A DNA stretch of 64,000 nucleotides, from NCBI GenBank assembly GCA_902626605.1, contig CACOFZ010000001.1, positions 99,501 to 163,500 of the forward strand. Reading direction: 5' to 3'. This DNA is from an uncultured PS1 clade bacterium (GTDB lineage: Bacteria > Pseudomonadota > Alphaproteobacteria > MED-G09). Shown piece by piece: positions 43,329 through 52,534 of the stretch; position 1 is the first letter of the stretch, and each line of letters begins with the position of its first letter. The notes under the pieces were generated by a model. The model was not told the origin of the DNA. It saw nothing but the letters and a program-made list of their open reading frames with translations, and ran no database searches. The translations under genes were made by a program, and so were the position numbers.

Positions 43329-43891
43329 TAATCAACACGTTTAACATAAGATAGTTCTTCTGTATTAATAACAATTTTCTCATTAGTTTGCACGAATGGT
43401 GGTACCATTACTCTTAATCCATTCTCTAATATTGCTGGCTTGTATGATGCAGCTGCAGTCTGTCCTTTTACAGTTGGTTCAGTCTCTTTAACAATTAAAG
43501 TTACTTGATCTGGTAAAGCAATATTAATAGGTGTTCCTTCATGACTCTCAATTTCAACATCCATTCCATCTTGAAGTAATGCTATTTTTTCACCTATAAA
43601 ATCCAAAGATACTTCAATTTGCTCATACGTTTCTTTATCCATAAATGAGGCAAGGTTTCCCTCTGTATATAAATATTGATATGGTTTATTATCAAGTCTT
43701 AATCTTTCTACTGTTTCTGAAGCACGAAATCTCTCATTAAGCTTGGTACCATCTGGTATTTTTTTTAATTCTACCTGAGCAAAAGCTCCTCCTTTACCAG
43801 GTTTTACGTGTGAAGTCTTAACTGCAACCCAAATTGCATCATTGTGTTGAATTATATTACCCGGTTTAATCTCATTACCATTAATCTTCAT
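43328..43891 (-). CDS. efp: Translation elongation factor P
   Basis: A 187-residue three-domain EF-P that relieves stalling at polyproline. It has [36 protein letters not shown] with the tip residue Lys (about position 34) in KPGKGG, and [19 protein letters not shown]. The C-terminal [20 protein letters not shown] and [11 protein letters not shown] match the family. It lies between fba and the monophosphatase gene. Confidence 0.96.
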   Translation of the reverse strand: MKINGNEIKPGNIIQHNDAIWVAVKTSHVKPGKGGAFAQVELKKIPDGTKLNERFRASETVERLRLDNKPYQYLYTEGNLASFMDKETYEQIEVSLDFIGEKIALLQDGMDVEIESHEGTPINIALPDQVTLIVKETEPTVKGQTAAASYKPAILENGLRVMVPPFVQTNEKIVINTEELSYVKRVD

Positions 43892-43906
43892 TAGAAATCC
43901 CTAATA

Positions 43907-44917
43907 TTAGTTTTCCTGATCTTTAGTCCACATACCTTTTGTTGCAAGAGAATTCATTTTTGCTCTATGAAGGAAGGCTTTTGAGCATTCCTGTTCATTT
44001 TCCTGCAATCCCTGCCAAGCTTGCAAAGCTGAAGCTTGAAGAGCTCTACCATAAGAAAAACTTAAATTCCATGGAGTTCCTTCAATTTTATTAATTGCAT
44101 TAAGGTTCTCAGTTGCTTCAACTTCAGATTGACCACCAGATAAAAAAACTATTCCAGGAACTTCTGATGGAACAGTTTCCTTGAAGCAATTGACTGTCAT
44201 ATTTGCAATTTCTTCTGGTGAAGATTTCTTTGAGGAGTTTTTTCCATCTATAACCATATTAGGTTTAAGGCAAATGCCTGTTAGATCAACTTTATGTTTA
44301 ACTAAATCATCAAAAACTTTTGTAAGAGTATTCTTTGTTACTTCATAACATCTCTCTATTGAATGAGAGCCGTCCATTAATACTTCTGGCTCAACAATAG
44401 GTACAATACCTGCCTCTTGGCAAAGAGCAGAATATCTTGCAAGAGCATGAGAGTTTGCATCAATACAAAGAGAGGAGGGAATTTCATCGGAAATTGCAAT
44501 GACTGCTCTCCATTTTGCAAATTTAGCACCCAAACTTGAGTATTCTTCTAATCTTTCCCTTAATCCATCTAAACCCTCGGTAACAGTTTCACCAGACATC
44601 ATTGCCAATTCCTTGGCTCCCATATCAACTTTAATACCAGGAAGCGAACCAGCTTCATTAATAGTATCAATTAGTTTTTTACCTTCTTTATTTGATTGTC
44701 TAATTGTTTCATCAAAAAGAATTACACCAGAAATATAATTCTTCATTGCCTCTTCAGTCTCAAACAAAATTCTTCTGTAATTCATTCTGTTATCTTCTGT
44801 TGACTCAACATTAATTGAATCAAACCTTTTTTTAATAGTACCTGAACTCTCATCAGCCGCTAAGATTCCTTTTCCAGGAGCTACCATTTGTTTTGCTATC
44901 TCATTAATATCTGTCAT
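43907..44917 (-). CDS. fba: Fructose-bisphosphate aldolase class I
   Basis: A 336-residue class I (Schiff-base) aldolase. It carries MVAPGKGILAADESSGTIKKRF, NYRRILFETEEAMKNYISGVILFDETIRQ, FAKWRAVIAIS, IVPIVEPEVLMDGSHSIE, TGICLKPNMVIDGK (Schiff-base Lys in LKPN), IVFLSGGQSEVEAT and NLSFSYGRALQASAL. It cleaves fructose-1,6-bisphosphate, or condenses trioses in gluconeogenesis. Between pgk (1 nt) and efp (15 nt). Confidence 0.96.
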   Translation of the reverse strand: MTDINEIAKQMVAPGKGILAADESSGTIKKRFDSINVESTEDNRMNYRRILFETEEAMKNYISGVILFDETIRQSNKEGKKLIDTINEAGSLPGIKVDMGAKELAMMSGETVTEGLDGLRERLEEYSSLGAKFAKWRAVIAISDEIPSSLCIDANSHALARYSALCQEAGIVPIVEPEVLMDGSHSIERCYEVTKNTLTKVFDDLVKHKVDLTGICLKPNMVIDGKNSSKKSSPEEIANMTVNCFKETVPSEVPGIVFLSGGQSEVEATENLNAINKIEGTPWNLSFSYGRALQASALQAWQGLQENEQECSKAFLHRAKMNSLATKGMWTKDQEN

Positions 44918-44918
44918 T

Positions 44919-46130
44919 TTATTTTCCCTTATTTTTTAATACTTCCAATCCTGGCAATATTTCACCAGCTAATAATTCTAAAAAAGCCCCACCTGCAGTA
45001 GATATATATGTAAAGTCCTTATTATAATTTGATTGACTTAGGGCAGCAACTGTATCACCACCACCGGCCACTGAAATAATTTTTTTATTTTTTGTTAGTG
45101 TCGATATTTTTTTTGCAACAGAAACTGTTCCTGTCTGAAAAGGATTTAGTTCAAATAAACCAAGTGGGCCACACCAAACAACAGTAGACATATCCTCGAG
45201 AATACCACTAATTTTACTAATTGTTTTTGAACCTATATCCAATATTAAAGCATCAGGAGGAATTTCATTAACTGATGTTTCGTTATATGATGTTCCTTTT
45301 TCCATATCCTTTGCAACCAATGCATCAACAGGTAAAATTATTTCACAATTATTTTTATTTGCATTTAAGATTATATTTTTTGCAGTATTTATCATCGATC
45401 TTTCGCACAAAGATTTTCCAATTTTATAACCTTGTGCAAGAAGAAAAGTATTTGCCATTCCTCCTCCAACAAAAAGTTTATCAACATTTTCGGTAAGGTT
45501 TTCAAGAACTTTTAATTTTGTAGATATTTTCGAGCCACCGATAATACCAAGTCTTTTTCCTGAGCCGGTACTTAAAGATTTATTAATCATTAAAATTTCT
45601 TTCTCTAGATATCTTCCAGAATAAGAAGGAAGATATTCTGCAATACCTACAGTAGAAACATGAGATCTATGTGAAACTGAAAATGCATCATTTACAAAAT
45701 AATCACCATTTTGAGCAACCTTCATTGCTAAATCTTTATCATTTTTTTGTTCACCGTCATGAAATCTTGTATTTTCATATAATACTATCTCATCGAATGA
45801 GGATGATTGTATTTTATTTTTTACATTATCTTCAAAAGAATTTTCTATAAATAGGATATCTTTTTTTAAATGTTTTTCCAATGATGCTATGACTTTCGAA
45901 AGAGAAAATTCTTTATTATTAGTACCATCAGGTCTTCCAAAGTGAGACAATAGACAAATTTTTGAACCTTTATCTGATAATTCTTTAATTGTTGGAGTAA
46001 TTCTCTCTATTCTTGTATCGTCTAAAACAATATCATCTTTAATAGGAACATTAAGGTCTACTCTAATAAAGACTATCTTATCTTTTAAATTTTCTTTTAA
46101 AAGTTGATCTAAGTTTCTTAAATTTAACAT
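44919..46130 (-). CDS. pgk: Phosphoglycerate kinase
   Basis: A 403-residue two-lobed kinase. The N-lobe has KIVFIRVDLNVPIKDD, ICLLSHFGRPDG and VLYENTRFHDGEQKND. The hinge and C-lobe have KRLGIIGGSKISTKLKVLENL, GGGMANTFLLAQGYKIG, and IISVAGGGDTVAALSQ, with FTYISTAGGAFLELLAGE. Full length. It lies 8 nt after gap and 1 nt before fba. Confidence 0.97.
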   Translation of the reverse strand: MLNLRNLDQLLKENLKDKIVFIRVDLNVPIKDDIVLDDTRIERITPTIKELSDKGSKICLLSHFGRPDGTNNKEFSLSKVIASLEKHLKKDILFIENSFEDNVKNKIQSSSFDEIVLYENTRFHDGEQKNDKDLAMKVAQNGDYFVNDAFSVSHRSHVSTVGIAEYLPSYSGRYLEKEILMINKSLSTGSGKRLGIIGGSKISTKLKVLENLTENVDKLFVGGGMANTFLLAQGYKIGKSLCERSMINTAKNIILNANKNNCEIILPVDALVAKDMEKGTSYNETSVNEIPPDALILDIGSKTISKISGILEDMSTVVWCGPLGLFELNPFQTGTVSVAKKISTLTKNKKIISVAGGGDTVAALSQSNYNKDFTYISTAGGAFLELLAGEILPGLEVLKNKGK

Positions 46131-46138
46131 TATTTATT

Positions 46139-47146
46139 TTAAATAAGTTTACCAATCACTGAAGCGGTGTCACTCATTCTATTTGCAAAGCCCCATTCAT
46201 TATCATACCAGCTTAAAACTCTTCCTAATCTTCCACCAATTACCTCAGTTTGTGTTAGATCAAATGTTGAGCTCGCAGGATTATGATTATAGTCAATTGA
46301 TACTAGAGGTTCTTCAGAAACATTTAGCACACCTTTTAACGCGCCAGAGGAAATCTTTCTCATAGCGTTATTAATTTGGTCGATAGTAACTTTCCTCTTA
46401 GAATTAAAAACCAAATCTATCATTGATACATTAGGTGTAGGTACTCTTACAGCCGTTCCATCTAATTTACCTAATAGCTGAGGTAATACAAGGCCAACAG
46501 CTTTTGCAGCTCCAGTAGATGTAGGAATTATTGACTGTGATGCAGATCTAGCTCTTCTTTTGTCAGAATGGAGAGTATCAAGTATAGCTTGGTCACCAGT
46601 GAAAGCATGAACAGTTGTCATATATCCTTGATTAATACCGCAAAGTTTATCTAAAACCATCGCCACTGGCGCGAGACAGTTTGTTGTGCAAGAGGCGTTT
46701 GAAATTACTTTATGACTTTTTCTTATTTTTTTATGGTTGACTCCATATACCACAGTAATATCTGCATCTTTTGATGGAGCACTTATAAGTACTCTTTTTG
46801 CACCAGCTTTTAAATGCATCGATGCTTTGGCTTTATCAGTGAAGATTCCTGTACATTCCATTACAATATCAACATCCAATTTTCCCCAAGGAAGATCTTC
46901 AGGATTTCTCTCTGAGTAAATTTTAATTGGACCAAGTCCAGCATTTATTGACGTTTTTGTACATTTAACTTTGTGAGGGAATTGTCCATGAATTGAATCA
47001 TATTGAAGTAAATGGGCATTGAAATCTGGAGTTCCTAAATCATTGATCGCAACCACCGAAATATCTTTTCTTTTTGACTCAATTATCGCTCTTAAAGCTA
47101 AGCGTCCAATTCTTCCAAATCCATTAATTGCAACTTTAGTAACCAT
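46139..47146 (-). CDS. gap: Glyceraldehyde-3-phosphate dehydrogenase
   Basis: A 335-residue type I GAPDH. It has VAINGFGRIGRLALRA, VVAINDLGTPDFNAHLLQYDS, VISNASCTTNCLAPVA with the catalytic Cys, DLVFNSKRKVT and SWYDNEWGFANRM. Residue after the second strand is Asp (NDL), which suggests NAD preference. It sits between tkt and pgk. Confidence 0.97.
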   Translation of the reverse strand: MVTKVAINGFGRIGRLALRAIIESKRKDISVVAINDLGTPDFNAHLLQYDSIHGQFPHKVKCTKTSINAGLGPIKIYSERNPEDLPWGKLDVDIVMECTGIFTDKAKASMHLKAGAKRVLISAPSKDADITVVYGVNHKKIRKSHKVISNASCTTNCLAPVAMVLDKLCGINQGYMTTVHAFTGDQAILDTLHSDKRRARSASQSIIPTSTGAAKAVGLVLPQLLGKLDGTAVRVPTPNVSMIDLVFNSKRKVTIDQINNAMRKISSGALKGVLNVSEEPLVSIDYNHNPASSTFDLTQTEVIGGRLGRVLSWYDNEWGFANRMSDTASVIGKLI

Positions 47147-47161
47147 TTCTTCACCTATTAT

Positions 47162-49144
47162 TTATAAATTTTCTTTAATAACTCTAAGAACATTTTCTTT
47201 ATTAATCTCAAAATGCTCATACAAATCAGATGCAGGCGCACTTGCTCCAAAACTTTTCATTCCAATGAAATAACCCTTGTCTCCAAGATATTTTTCCCAT
47301 CCTGTACCAACTGATGCTTCGATTCCTATACGGATTCCATTGGTTTCTAAAAGTGTTTTTTTATAATCATCAGATTGTTTTTCAAATAATTCAAAACTCG
47401 GCATTGAAATAACTTTACAAACTGTACCTTTTTTCTCTAATTCTTTTTTTACATCTAAGGCAATAGAAACTTCACTACCTGTTGAAATTATGCAAACATC
47501 AGGCTTTTTTGATACTGAACCAATTTCATAACCACCTAATTCACATTTATTAGACCTTTCAAATGTATCTCTGAAATGTTCGCAGCCTTGTCTACTAAGG
47601 GCAATTACTGTTGGTCGATTAGATTTAATAGCAATTTCCCAACATTCAGCAACCTCAGTAGCGTCCCCAGGTCTAAAAACATTTAAATTAGGGATAGATC
47701 TTAGACTCGGAATTTGCTCAACTGGTTGATGTGTAGGGCCATCTTCACCCACACCTATAGAATCATGTGTCATAACATGGATAACTTTTATACCCATTAA
47801 AGCTGCAAGTCTTATTGACGGCCTGCAATAATCGGAAAAAATTAAAAATGTCCCAGAGTAAGGAATTATTCCTTTATGAAGCGCCATACCATTCATGGCA
47901 GCAGCCATTCCATGCTCTCTAATTCCATAATGAATAAATCTTCCATTAAAATTGTTCTTTGAAATTGGGTTTATGTCTTTAGTTTTTGTATTATTTGATG
48001 GAGTGAGATCTGCTGAACCACCAATCATCTCTTCAATTATTGGATTTATAATTTCTAAAACTTGCTGGGAAGATTGTCTTGTTGCAAGTTTAGGGCTTTC
48101 AGAAGAATATTTTTCTTTTAAATCTTGTATATTCTTTGTGACTAAATCAGAAATATCACCATTGATTGCATGAAGAAATTTAACTTTCTTTTTATCATCA
48201 ATTTTTGATAATCTTTCTTCCCAATCTTTTCTTTTGCGTGTATTTTTTAGCCCTACAAGTCTCCATGCATCCTTTAGGTCAGTAGGTATTTCAAATGGAC
48301 CATGAGTCCATTGAAGGTTATTTCTCATATTATCAATTTCTTCTTGATTAAGAGGCGCTCCGTGTGAGGCGGATGTTCCTGCTTTATCTGGAGATCCATA
48401 ACCAATTGTTGTTTTACAAACGATTAAAGATGGGGTATCTGTTTTTAATTCTTGAGCAATGGCATCTTCGATTTGAGCATGATCATGACCATCTATCTCT
48501 ATAGTACTCCATCCAGATGCTTCAAATCTCTTACTTTGATCGGTTGAGTCTGATAAGTCTAATGACCCATCAATTGATATATTATTACTATCATAAAGTA
48601 CAATAAGTTTTGATAATCCTAAATGACCAGCTAAACCAATAGCCTCGTGACTTATGCCTTCCATTAAATCCCCGTCAGATGCAATAACATAAGTATGGTG
48701 ATCTACTATTTCATCGCCAAAACGAGAGTTAAGAATTCTCTCTGCGATAGCCATACCAACAGCTGTTGAAATTCCTTGGCCAAGAGGCCCTGTGGTCGTT
48801 TCAATTCCAAGAGTATGACCATACTCAGGATGTCCAGGTGTTACAGAATTTAATTGTCTGAAGTTTCTAATCTGATCAATGGTCATATCTTTATAACCAA
48901 TTAAATGATGTATTGCATACAACAACATTGAACCGTGACCTGCAGATAAAACTAATCTATCTCTATCTTGCCAGTCAGGAGCTTTAGGATCAATTTTTAG
49001 AAATTTAGAAAATAAAACAGTTGCAAAATCTGCTGCTCCCATAGGCATACCTGGGTGACCACAATTTGCATTCTTAACAGCATCAACTGCAAGAAATCTT
49101 ACTGCATCAGCCATCTTTTTTTGACTAACATCACTACTTTCCAT
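47162..49144 (-). CDS. tkt: Transketolase
   Basis: A 660-residue thiamine-diphosphate enzyme of the pentose-phosphate pathway. It has NCGHPGMPMGAADFATVLF, LVLSAGHGSMLLYAIHHL, IETTTGPLGQGISTAVGMA, VIASDGDLMEGISHEAIGLAG (ThDP site), SHGAPLNQEEI, RFIHYGIREHGMAAAMNG, and MTHDSIGVGEDGPTHQPVEQ. First gene of the tkt-gap-pgk-fba-efp-suhB-like run on the minus strand. Its need for thiamine diphosphate links it to the thiamine-uptake unit at 61.4 kb. Divergent from the zapA gene group; the 154-nt gap is AT-rich with no clear site. Confidence 0.97.
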   Translation of the reverse strand: MESSDVSQKKMADAVRFLAVDAVKNANCGHPGMPMGAADFATVLFSKFLKIDPKAPDWQDRDRLVLSAGHGSMLLYAIHHLIGYKDMTIDQIRNFRQLNSVTPGHPEYGHTLGIETTTGPLGQGISTAVGMAIAERILNSRFGDEIVDHHTYVIASDGDLMEGISHEAIGLAGHLGLSKLIVLYDSNNISIDGSLDLSDSTDQSKRFEASGWSTIEIDGHDHAQIEDAIAQELKTDTPSLIVCKTTIGYGSPDKAGTSASHGAPLNQEEIDNMRNNLQWTHGPFEIPTDLKDAWRLVGLKNTRKRKDWEERLSKIDDKKKVKFLHAINGDISDLVTKNIQDLKEKYSSESPKLATRQSSQQVLEIINPIIEEMIGGSADLTPSNNTKTKDINPISKNNFNGRFIHYGIREHGMAAAMNGMALHKGIIPYSGTFLIFSDYCRPSIRLAALMGIKVIHVMTHDSIGVGEDGPTHQPVEQIPSLRSIPNLNVFRPGDATEVAECWEIAIKSNRPTVIALSRQGCEHFRDTFERSNKCELGGYEIGSVSKKPDVCIISTGSEVSIALDVKKELEKKGTVCKVISMPSFELFEKQSDDYKKTLLETNGIRIGIEASVGTGWEKYLGDKGYFIGMKSFGASAPASDLYEHFEINKENVLRVIKENL

Positions 49145-49298
49145 TTTTTTTTCTCTGAGTCATATGATTAATTTTTTGAAGTATTAAACAAAATCTAATT
49201 TGAAGAACTAATTATGAAACGTCAATCTTAATCTTAAATTATTCATTTTTTTAATATACTATTGAACCAATTTAATATTGGTGTAATTATAAAATTAT

Positions 49299-49514
49299 AT
49301 GAACAAAACTTTTGAAAATTTAAAGATTTATATTAATGAAGCTGATACTAACATATCAGACTTAATCGATCTTTATATAAAAAAATCAGCTGAATTAGAA
49401 AGAGCTAGTCAACTTACAGAGGACCTATCAAAAAAACTATTAGCAAGTGAAAATATAAATAGAGAAGCTAAGAAAGAAATAGAGTCTTTAATTAATTTTG
49501 TTAAAAATAACTAA
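49299..49514 (+). CDS. Small coiled-coil protein upstream of zapA
   Basis: A 71-residue, mostly helical, charged protein (NISDLIDLYIKKSAELERAS, TEDLSKKLLASENINREAKK, IESLINFVKN) with heptad-like spacing. I do not recognise the family firmly. Alphaproteobacteria commonly have a short coiled-coil gene between tkt and zapA. It lies 8 nt upstream of zapA, so a division-associated (ZapA partner) role is plausible but inferred. Confidence 0.6.
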   Translation: MNKTFENLKIYINEADTNISDLIDLYIKKSAELERASQLTEDLSKKLLASENINREAKKEIESLINFVKNN

Positions 49515-49522
49515 GGAATTAA

Positions 49523-49801
49523 ATGGGAAATATATCCATTGAAATCAATAATAGAGAGTTTTTAATTGCTTGTACTGATGGTGATGAGGACAAGGTAAGA
49601 AATCTTGCATTAAAATTTGCTAGTAGAGTTAGTAGTATAAAAGAGAGAGTTGGAGAACTCGATCAACAGAGACTTTTTTTGTTGGCTGGTATTTTAGCTG
49701 AGGAAGAAAATCAAGAACTTAATGATGACCTAAGCATTGATGAAATGACAAAAGTTTTAAAAGGAATAACAAAAAAAATAAAAAGTAATATTGATAAATG
49801 A
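49523..49801 (+). CDS. zapA: Cell division protein ZapA
   Basis: A 92-residue ZapA-like FtsZ-ring stabiliser. It has SIEINNREFLIACTDGDEDK (N-terminal beta-strands), VRNLALKFASRVSSIKERVG (helix) and QQRLFLLAGILAEEENQEL (conserved LxxAxLxxxxE helix). The 5-formyl-THF cyclo-ligase gene follows within 28 nt, leaving no room for the 6S RNA gene that often lies here. Confidence 0.88.
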   Translation: MGNISIEINNREFLIACTDGDEDKVRNLALKFASRVSSIKERVGELDQQRLFLLAGILAEEENQELNDDLSIDEMTKVLKGITKKIKSNIDK

Positions 49802-49829
49802 CTCCAGTAGTAATATTAAAGCTTGCTAT

Positions 49830-50408
49830 ATGTCAAAAGATCAAGCCAAAGAAAAAAATAAACTGAGATTATTGTGGAAAGAGAGAAGAAAAAATATTTC
49901 TCTTAACTTTTATGATAAATATGAAAAAAATTTTATAAAAAATTTCAAAAAAGCTGTCGGTAGTTTTAGAAATAAAATAATTGCTGGTTATAATCCTATA
50001 AATCACGAAGCAAATTGTTTAAATTTACTAAATTTTGCATCAAATGAAGGATCAAAAATAGCACTTCCTTATACAAATAAAAATAAAATATTAGAATTTA
50101 GAGAGTGGTATTTTAATGAACCATTAACAAAAGATAAATATGGTATTTTATCTCCGTCGTCAAAAAAAATTGTTATACCTGATGTTATAATAATTCCGTT
50201 GTTATGTTTTGACTTAAATGGTACTAGACTTGGCATGGGTCTAGGTATTTATGATAGAAGTCTTCCATTTTATGAATTAAGTGATAAATATGGTCTGGCT
50301 TTTTCCGGTCAGGAGACAAAAAATCTTATTAAAGAAGAACATGATTTCTTGATTGATGGTGTAATTACAGAAAAGAACTTTTTAAGTTTTGAAAGGAAGA
50401 AGAATTGA
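49830..50408 (+). CDS. 5-formyltetrahydrofolate cyclo-ligase
   Basis: About 192 residues from ATG 49830 (MSKDQAKEKNKLRLLWKERR). An in-frame TTG at 49791 would overlap zapA and add 13 residues, and neither start has a strong ribosome binding site. The ATP- and folate-binding motifs are LRLLWKERRKN, IIAGYNPINHEANCLNLL, EGSKIALPYTNK, and RLGMGLGIYDRSL (the family's GxGxGYYDR-type motif). It converts 5-formyl-THF to 5,10-methenyl-THF. The stop overlaps the YmdB-like start by 4 nt. Confidence 0.9.
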   Translation: MSKDQAKEKNKLRLLWKERRKNISLNFYDKYEKNFIKNFKKAVGSFRNKIIAGYNPINHEANCLNLLNFASNEGSKIALPYTNKNKILEFREWYFNEPLTKDKYGILSPSSKKIVIPDVIIIPLLCFDLNGTRLGMGLGIYDRSLPFYELSDKYGLAFSGQETKNLIKEEHDFLIDGVITEKNFLSFERKKN

Positions 50409-51211
50409 GAATATTATTTTTAGGCGATATTGTTGGCAGATCAGCAAGAGAAACTGTTATAAAAAAAATGCCTGATATAAGAAGAGATTATTTCCTAGAT
50501 TTTGTAATTGTAAATGGTGAAAATGCTGCTGGTGGATTTGGAATAACCGAAGATATTTGTGAAAAACTTTTTTCTTCAGGAGTTGATTGCATTACAACTG
50601 GAAATCATGTTTGGGATCAGAGAGAACTTTTAAAATATATTGATAATGAAAATAGATTATTACGACCTGTAAACTTTCCAGTTGATACACCTGGTAAAGG
50701 TTTGAATATTTTCCATAATCAATTTGGTCGTATCCTTGTTGTAAATGTTATGGGAAGGCTCTTTATGGAGTCATTAGACGATCCTTTCTCAGCAATAGAA
50801 AAAGTATTATCTGAGAATCATTTAGGTGTAAATTGCGAGGCTATAATCATTGATATTCATGCTGAAACTACTTCAGAAAAAACTGCAATGGGGCATTTTT
50901 GTGATGGAAAAGTAAGCCTGGTTGTAGGAACTCATACTCATATACCTACTGCTGATTATCAAATTTTACCTTACGGAACTGCTTATCAAACCGACGCAGG
51001 AATGTGTGGTGATTATGACTCTGTTATAGGTATGGAAAAGACTGAACCTATAAGAAGATTTGTTGAAAAAACACCTGGGGGTAGATTTAATCCAGCTCAA
51101 GGTGACCCAACCCTTTGTGGTGTAATTATTGAAACTTCAAGTGATGGGTTGAGTGAATCAATTGAACCGTTTAGAATTGGAGGTATTCTGTCTCAAACAA
51201 AGAAACAATAA
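50405..51211 (+). CDS. TIGR00282 family metallophosphoesterase (YmdB-like)
   Basis: A 268-residue calcineurin-like phosphoesterase. Di-metal motifs are LFLGDIVGRSARE (Asp), VIVNGENAAGGFGIT (Asn, Glu), TTGNHVWDQRE (GNH), IIIDIHAETTSEKTAMGHF and VVGTHTHIPTAD (HxH). YmdB of Bacillus has 2',3'-cyclic-nucleotide phosphodiesterase activity; the alphaproteobacterial role is not established. The start is TTG at 50405, overlapping the stop of the cyclo-ligase gene. Confidence 0.9.
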   Translation: MRILFLGDIVGRSARETVIKKMPDIRRDYFLDFVIVNGENAAGGFGITEDICEKLFSSGVDCITTGNHVWDQRELLKYIDNENRLLRPVNFPVDTPGKGLNIFHNQFGRILVVNVMGRLFMESLDDPFSAIEKVLSENHLGVNCEAIIIDIHAETTSEKTAMGHFCDGKVSLVVGTHTHIPTADYQILPYGTAYQTDAGMCGDYDSVIGMEKTEPIRRFVEKTPGGRFNPAQGDPTLCGVIIETSSDGLSESIEPFRIGGILSQTKKQ

Positions 51212-51244
51212 TTAATTAAAGATAGAATTAAAAGAGTTTATAAA

Positions 51245-51988
51245 ATGGCAGGACATTCCAAGTTTAAAAACATACAATTTCGAAAAGGCGCTCAAGATAA
51301 AAAGAGAGCTAAAATTTTTGCGAAAATTTCCAAAGAAATTACTGTTGCAGCTAAGCTTGGTTTACCCGATCCAAGTGCAAACCCAAGATTACGCTCTGCA
51401 ATTGCTCTTGGTAAAGCTCAAAATATGCCAAAGGATAATATAGAAAGGGCTATAAAAAAGAGCTACGATGAGAATGGTGAGAATTATGAATCTGTTCGTT
51501 ACGAAGGTTTTGGAATTGAAGGGGTTGGGATAATAGTAGAAACACTTACAGATAATAGAAATAGAACTGCTGGAGATATTAGATCAGTTTTTTCTAAACA
51601 TGGTGGTAATTTAGGTGAGACCGGCTCAGTTAGTTTTATGTTTAATCATTTAGGTATAGTAAAATTTCCAAAATCCGCAGGAAATTTTGATGATATTTTC
51701 GAGATCGCTACTGATGCAGGTGCTCTTGACTGTGATTTAATAGATGATGAATATGAGATAGCTTGTTCAACTGACGAATTGCATCAAGTCACGGAAAATA
51801 TCGAAAATACTCTTAGTTGCGATATTACATCTCAGCTGACTTGGAAACCATCAAATCAAATACCTTTAAATAAAGAAAAAGCTCTAAAAATAATAGAAAT
51901 GATTGAAGTATTAGAGGATCATGACGATGTACAAGAAGTTTTTGCCAATTTTGATTTACCTGAAGAGGTTTTAAATGAATTACAGTAA
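51245..51988 (+). CDS. YebC/PmpR family protein
   Basis: A 247-residue member of the YebC family. It has AGHSKFKNIQFRKGAQDKKR, KISKEITVAAKLG, NPRLRSAIALGKAQNMPKDN, YESVRYEGFGIEGVGIIVE and TDNRNRTAGDIRSVFSKHGG. These proteins act as transcriptional regulators or, as shown for some YebC-type proteins, translation factors at proline stretches. In related genomes ruvC follows yebC; here a nuclease of another family does. Confidence 0.94.
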   Translation: MAGHSKFKNIQFRKGAQDKKRAKIFAKISKEITVAAKLGLPDPSANPRLRSAIALGKAQNMPKDNIERAIKKSYDENGENYESVRYEGFGIEGVGIIVETLTDNRNRTAGDIRSVFSKHGGNLGETGSVSFMFNHLGIVKFPKSAGNFDDIFEIATDAGALDCDLIDDEYEIACSTDELHQVTENIENTLSCDITSQLTWKPSNQIPLNKEKALKIIEMIEVLEDHDDVQEVFANFDLPEEVLNELQ

Positions 51989-52002
51989 GAAGATTTTTTA
52001 AA

Positions 52003-52509
52003 ATGCCTTCACCTCAAAAAGTAAAGGGAAAGTCATTTGAAAATGCAAAAGCAAAATTTTTAACAGAAATTTATGGTGAAAAATTTATAAGAGTTCCAAC
52101 ATCTGGTGCCTTTTTAGGTGGACAAAATTATGACAGAAGGCATACAATGTCTCAAGGTCAGGTTATGGCCTTTAAAGGCGATATAATACCTCCTGATGAT
52201 TGGATTTATTTCAATTGTGAATGTAAATTCTATAAAGATTTTAAATTTCATTTATTATTCAATAAGTCAAAAGTATTGGATGGTTGGATTGATGAAACAT
52301 TATCAACTGCTAACGAGAACGACCTTAATATTATTTTTATGAAATTTAACAATATTGGTGAGTATGTTGCTTATCAAAGGAGCGAAAAATTCAAAGTTAA
52401 AAATTTTATCTCATATTCAAAGGGATGGAATTTTACTTCTCATGAATGTTTTTGGAATGATTATAATATTAGTAAAATAAGAGATAGGTCCAAGGGAATT
52501 AATCTTTAA
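52003..52509 (+). CDS. PD-(D/E)XK nuclease-like protein in the ruvC position
   Basis: A 168-residue protein. KGKSFENAKAKFLTEIYG (helix with a conserved Glu), IRVPTSGAFLGGQNYD, then FKGDIIPPDD and FNCECKFYKDF give the GD...ExK layout of a PD-(D/E)XK active site (Glu near 25, Asp near 64, Glu-Cys-Lys near 78-80). The motif order and the PTSGA segment recall phage-encoded Holliday-junction-resolvase-like nucleases. It is 14 nt after yebC and 25 nt before tilS. In many alphaproteobacteria ruvC-ruvA-ruvB and tol-pal genes occupy this interval, so it may replace RuvC. Substrate is not proven by sequence. Confidence 0.65.
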   Translation: MPSPQKVKGKSFENAKAKFLTEIYGEKFIRVPTSGAFLGGQNYDRRHTMSQGQVMAFKGDIIPPDDWIYFNCECKFYKDFKFHLLFNKSKVLDGWIDETLSTANENDLNIIFMKFNNIGEYVAYQRSEKFKVKNFISYSKGWNFTSHECFWNDYNISKIRDRSKGINL

Positions 52510-52534
52510 AAAAATATAACTTTAAAATAACGTT

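Noticed and set aside
52003-52509. Prophage remnant
   Set aside because: Only one phage-like nuclease gene is present, embedded between conserved housekeeping genes with normal base composition. No integrase, capsid or attachment repeats were seen.
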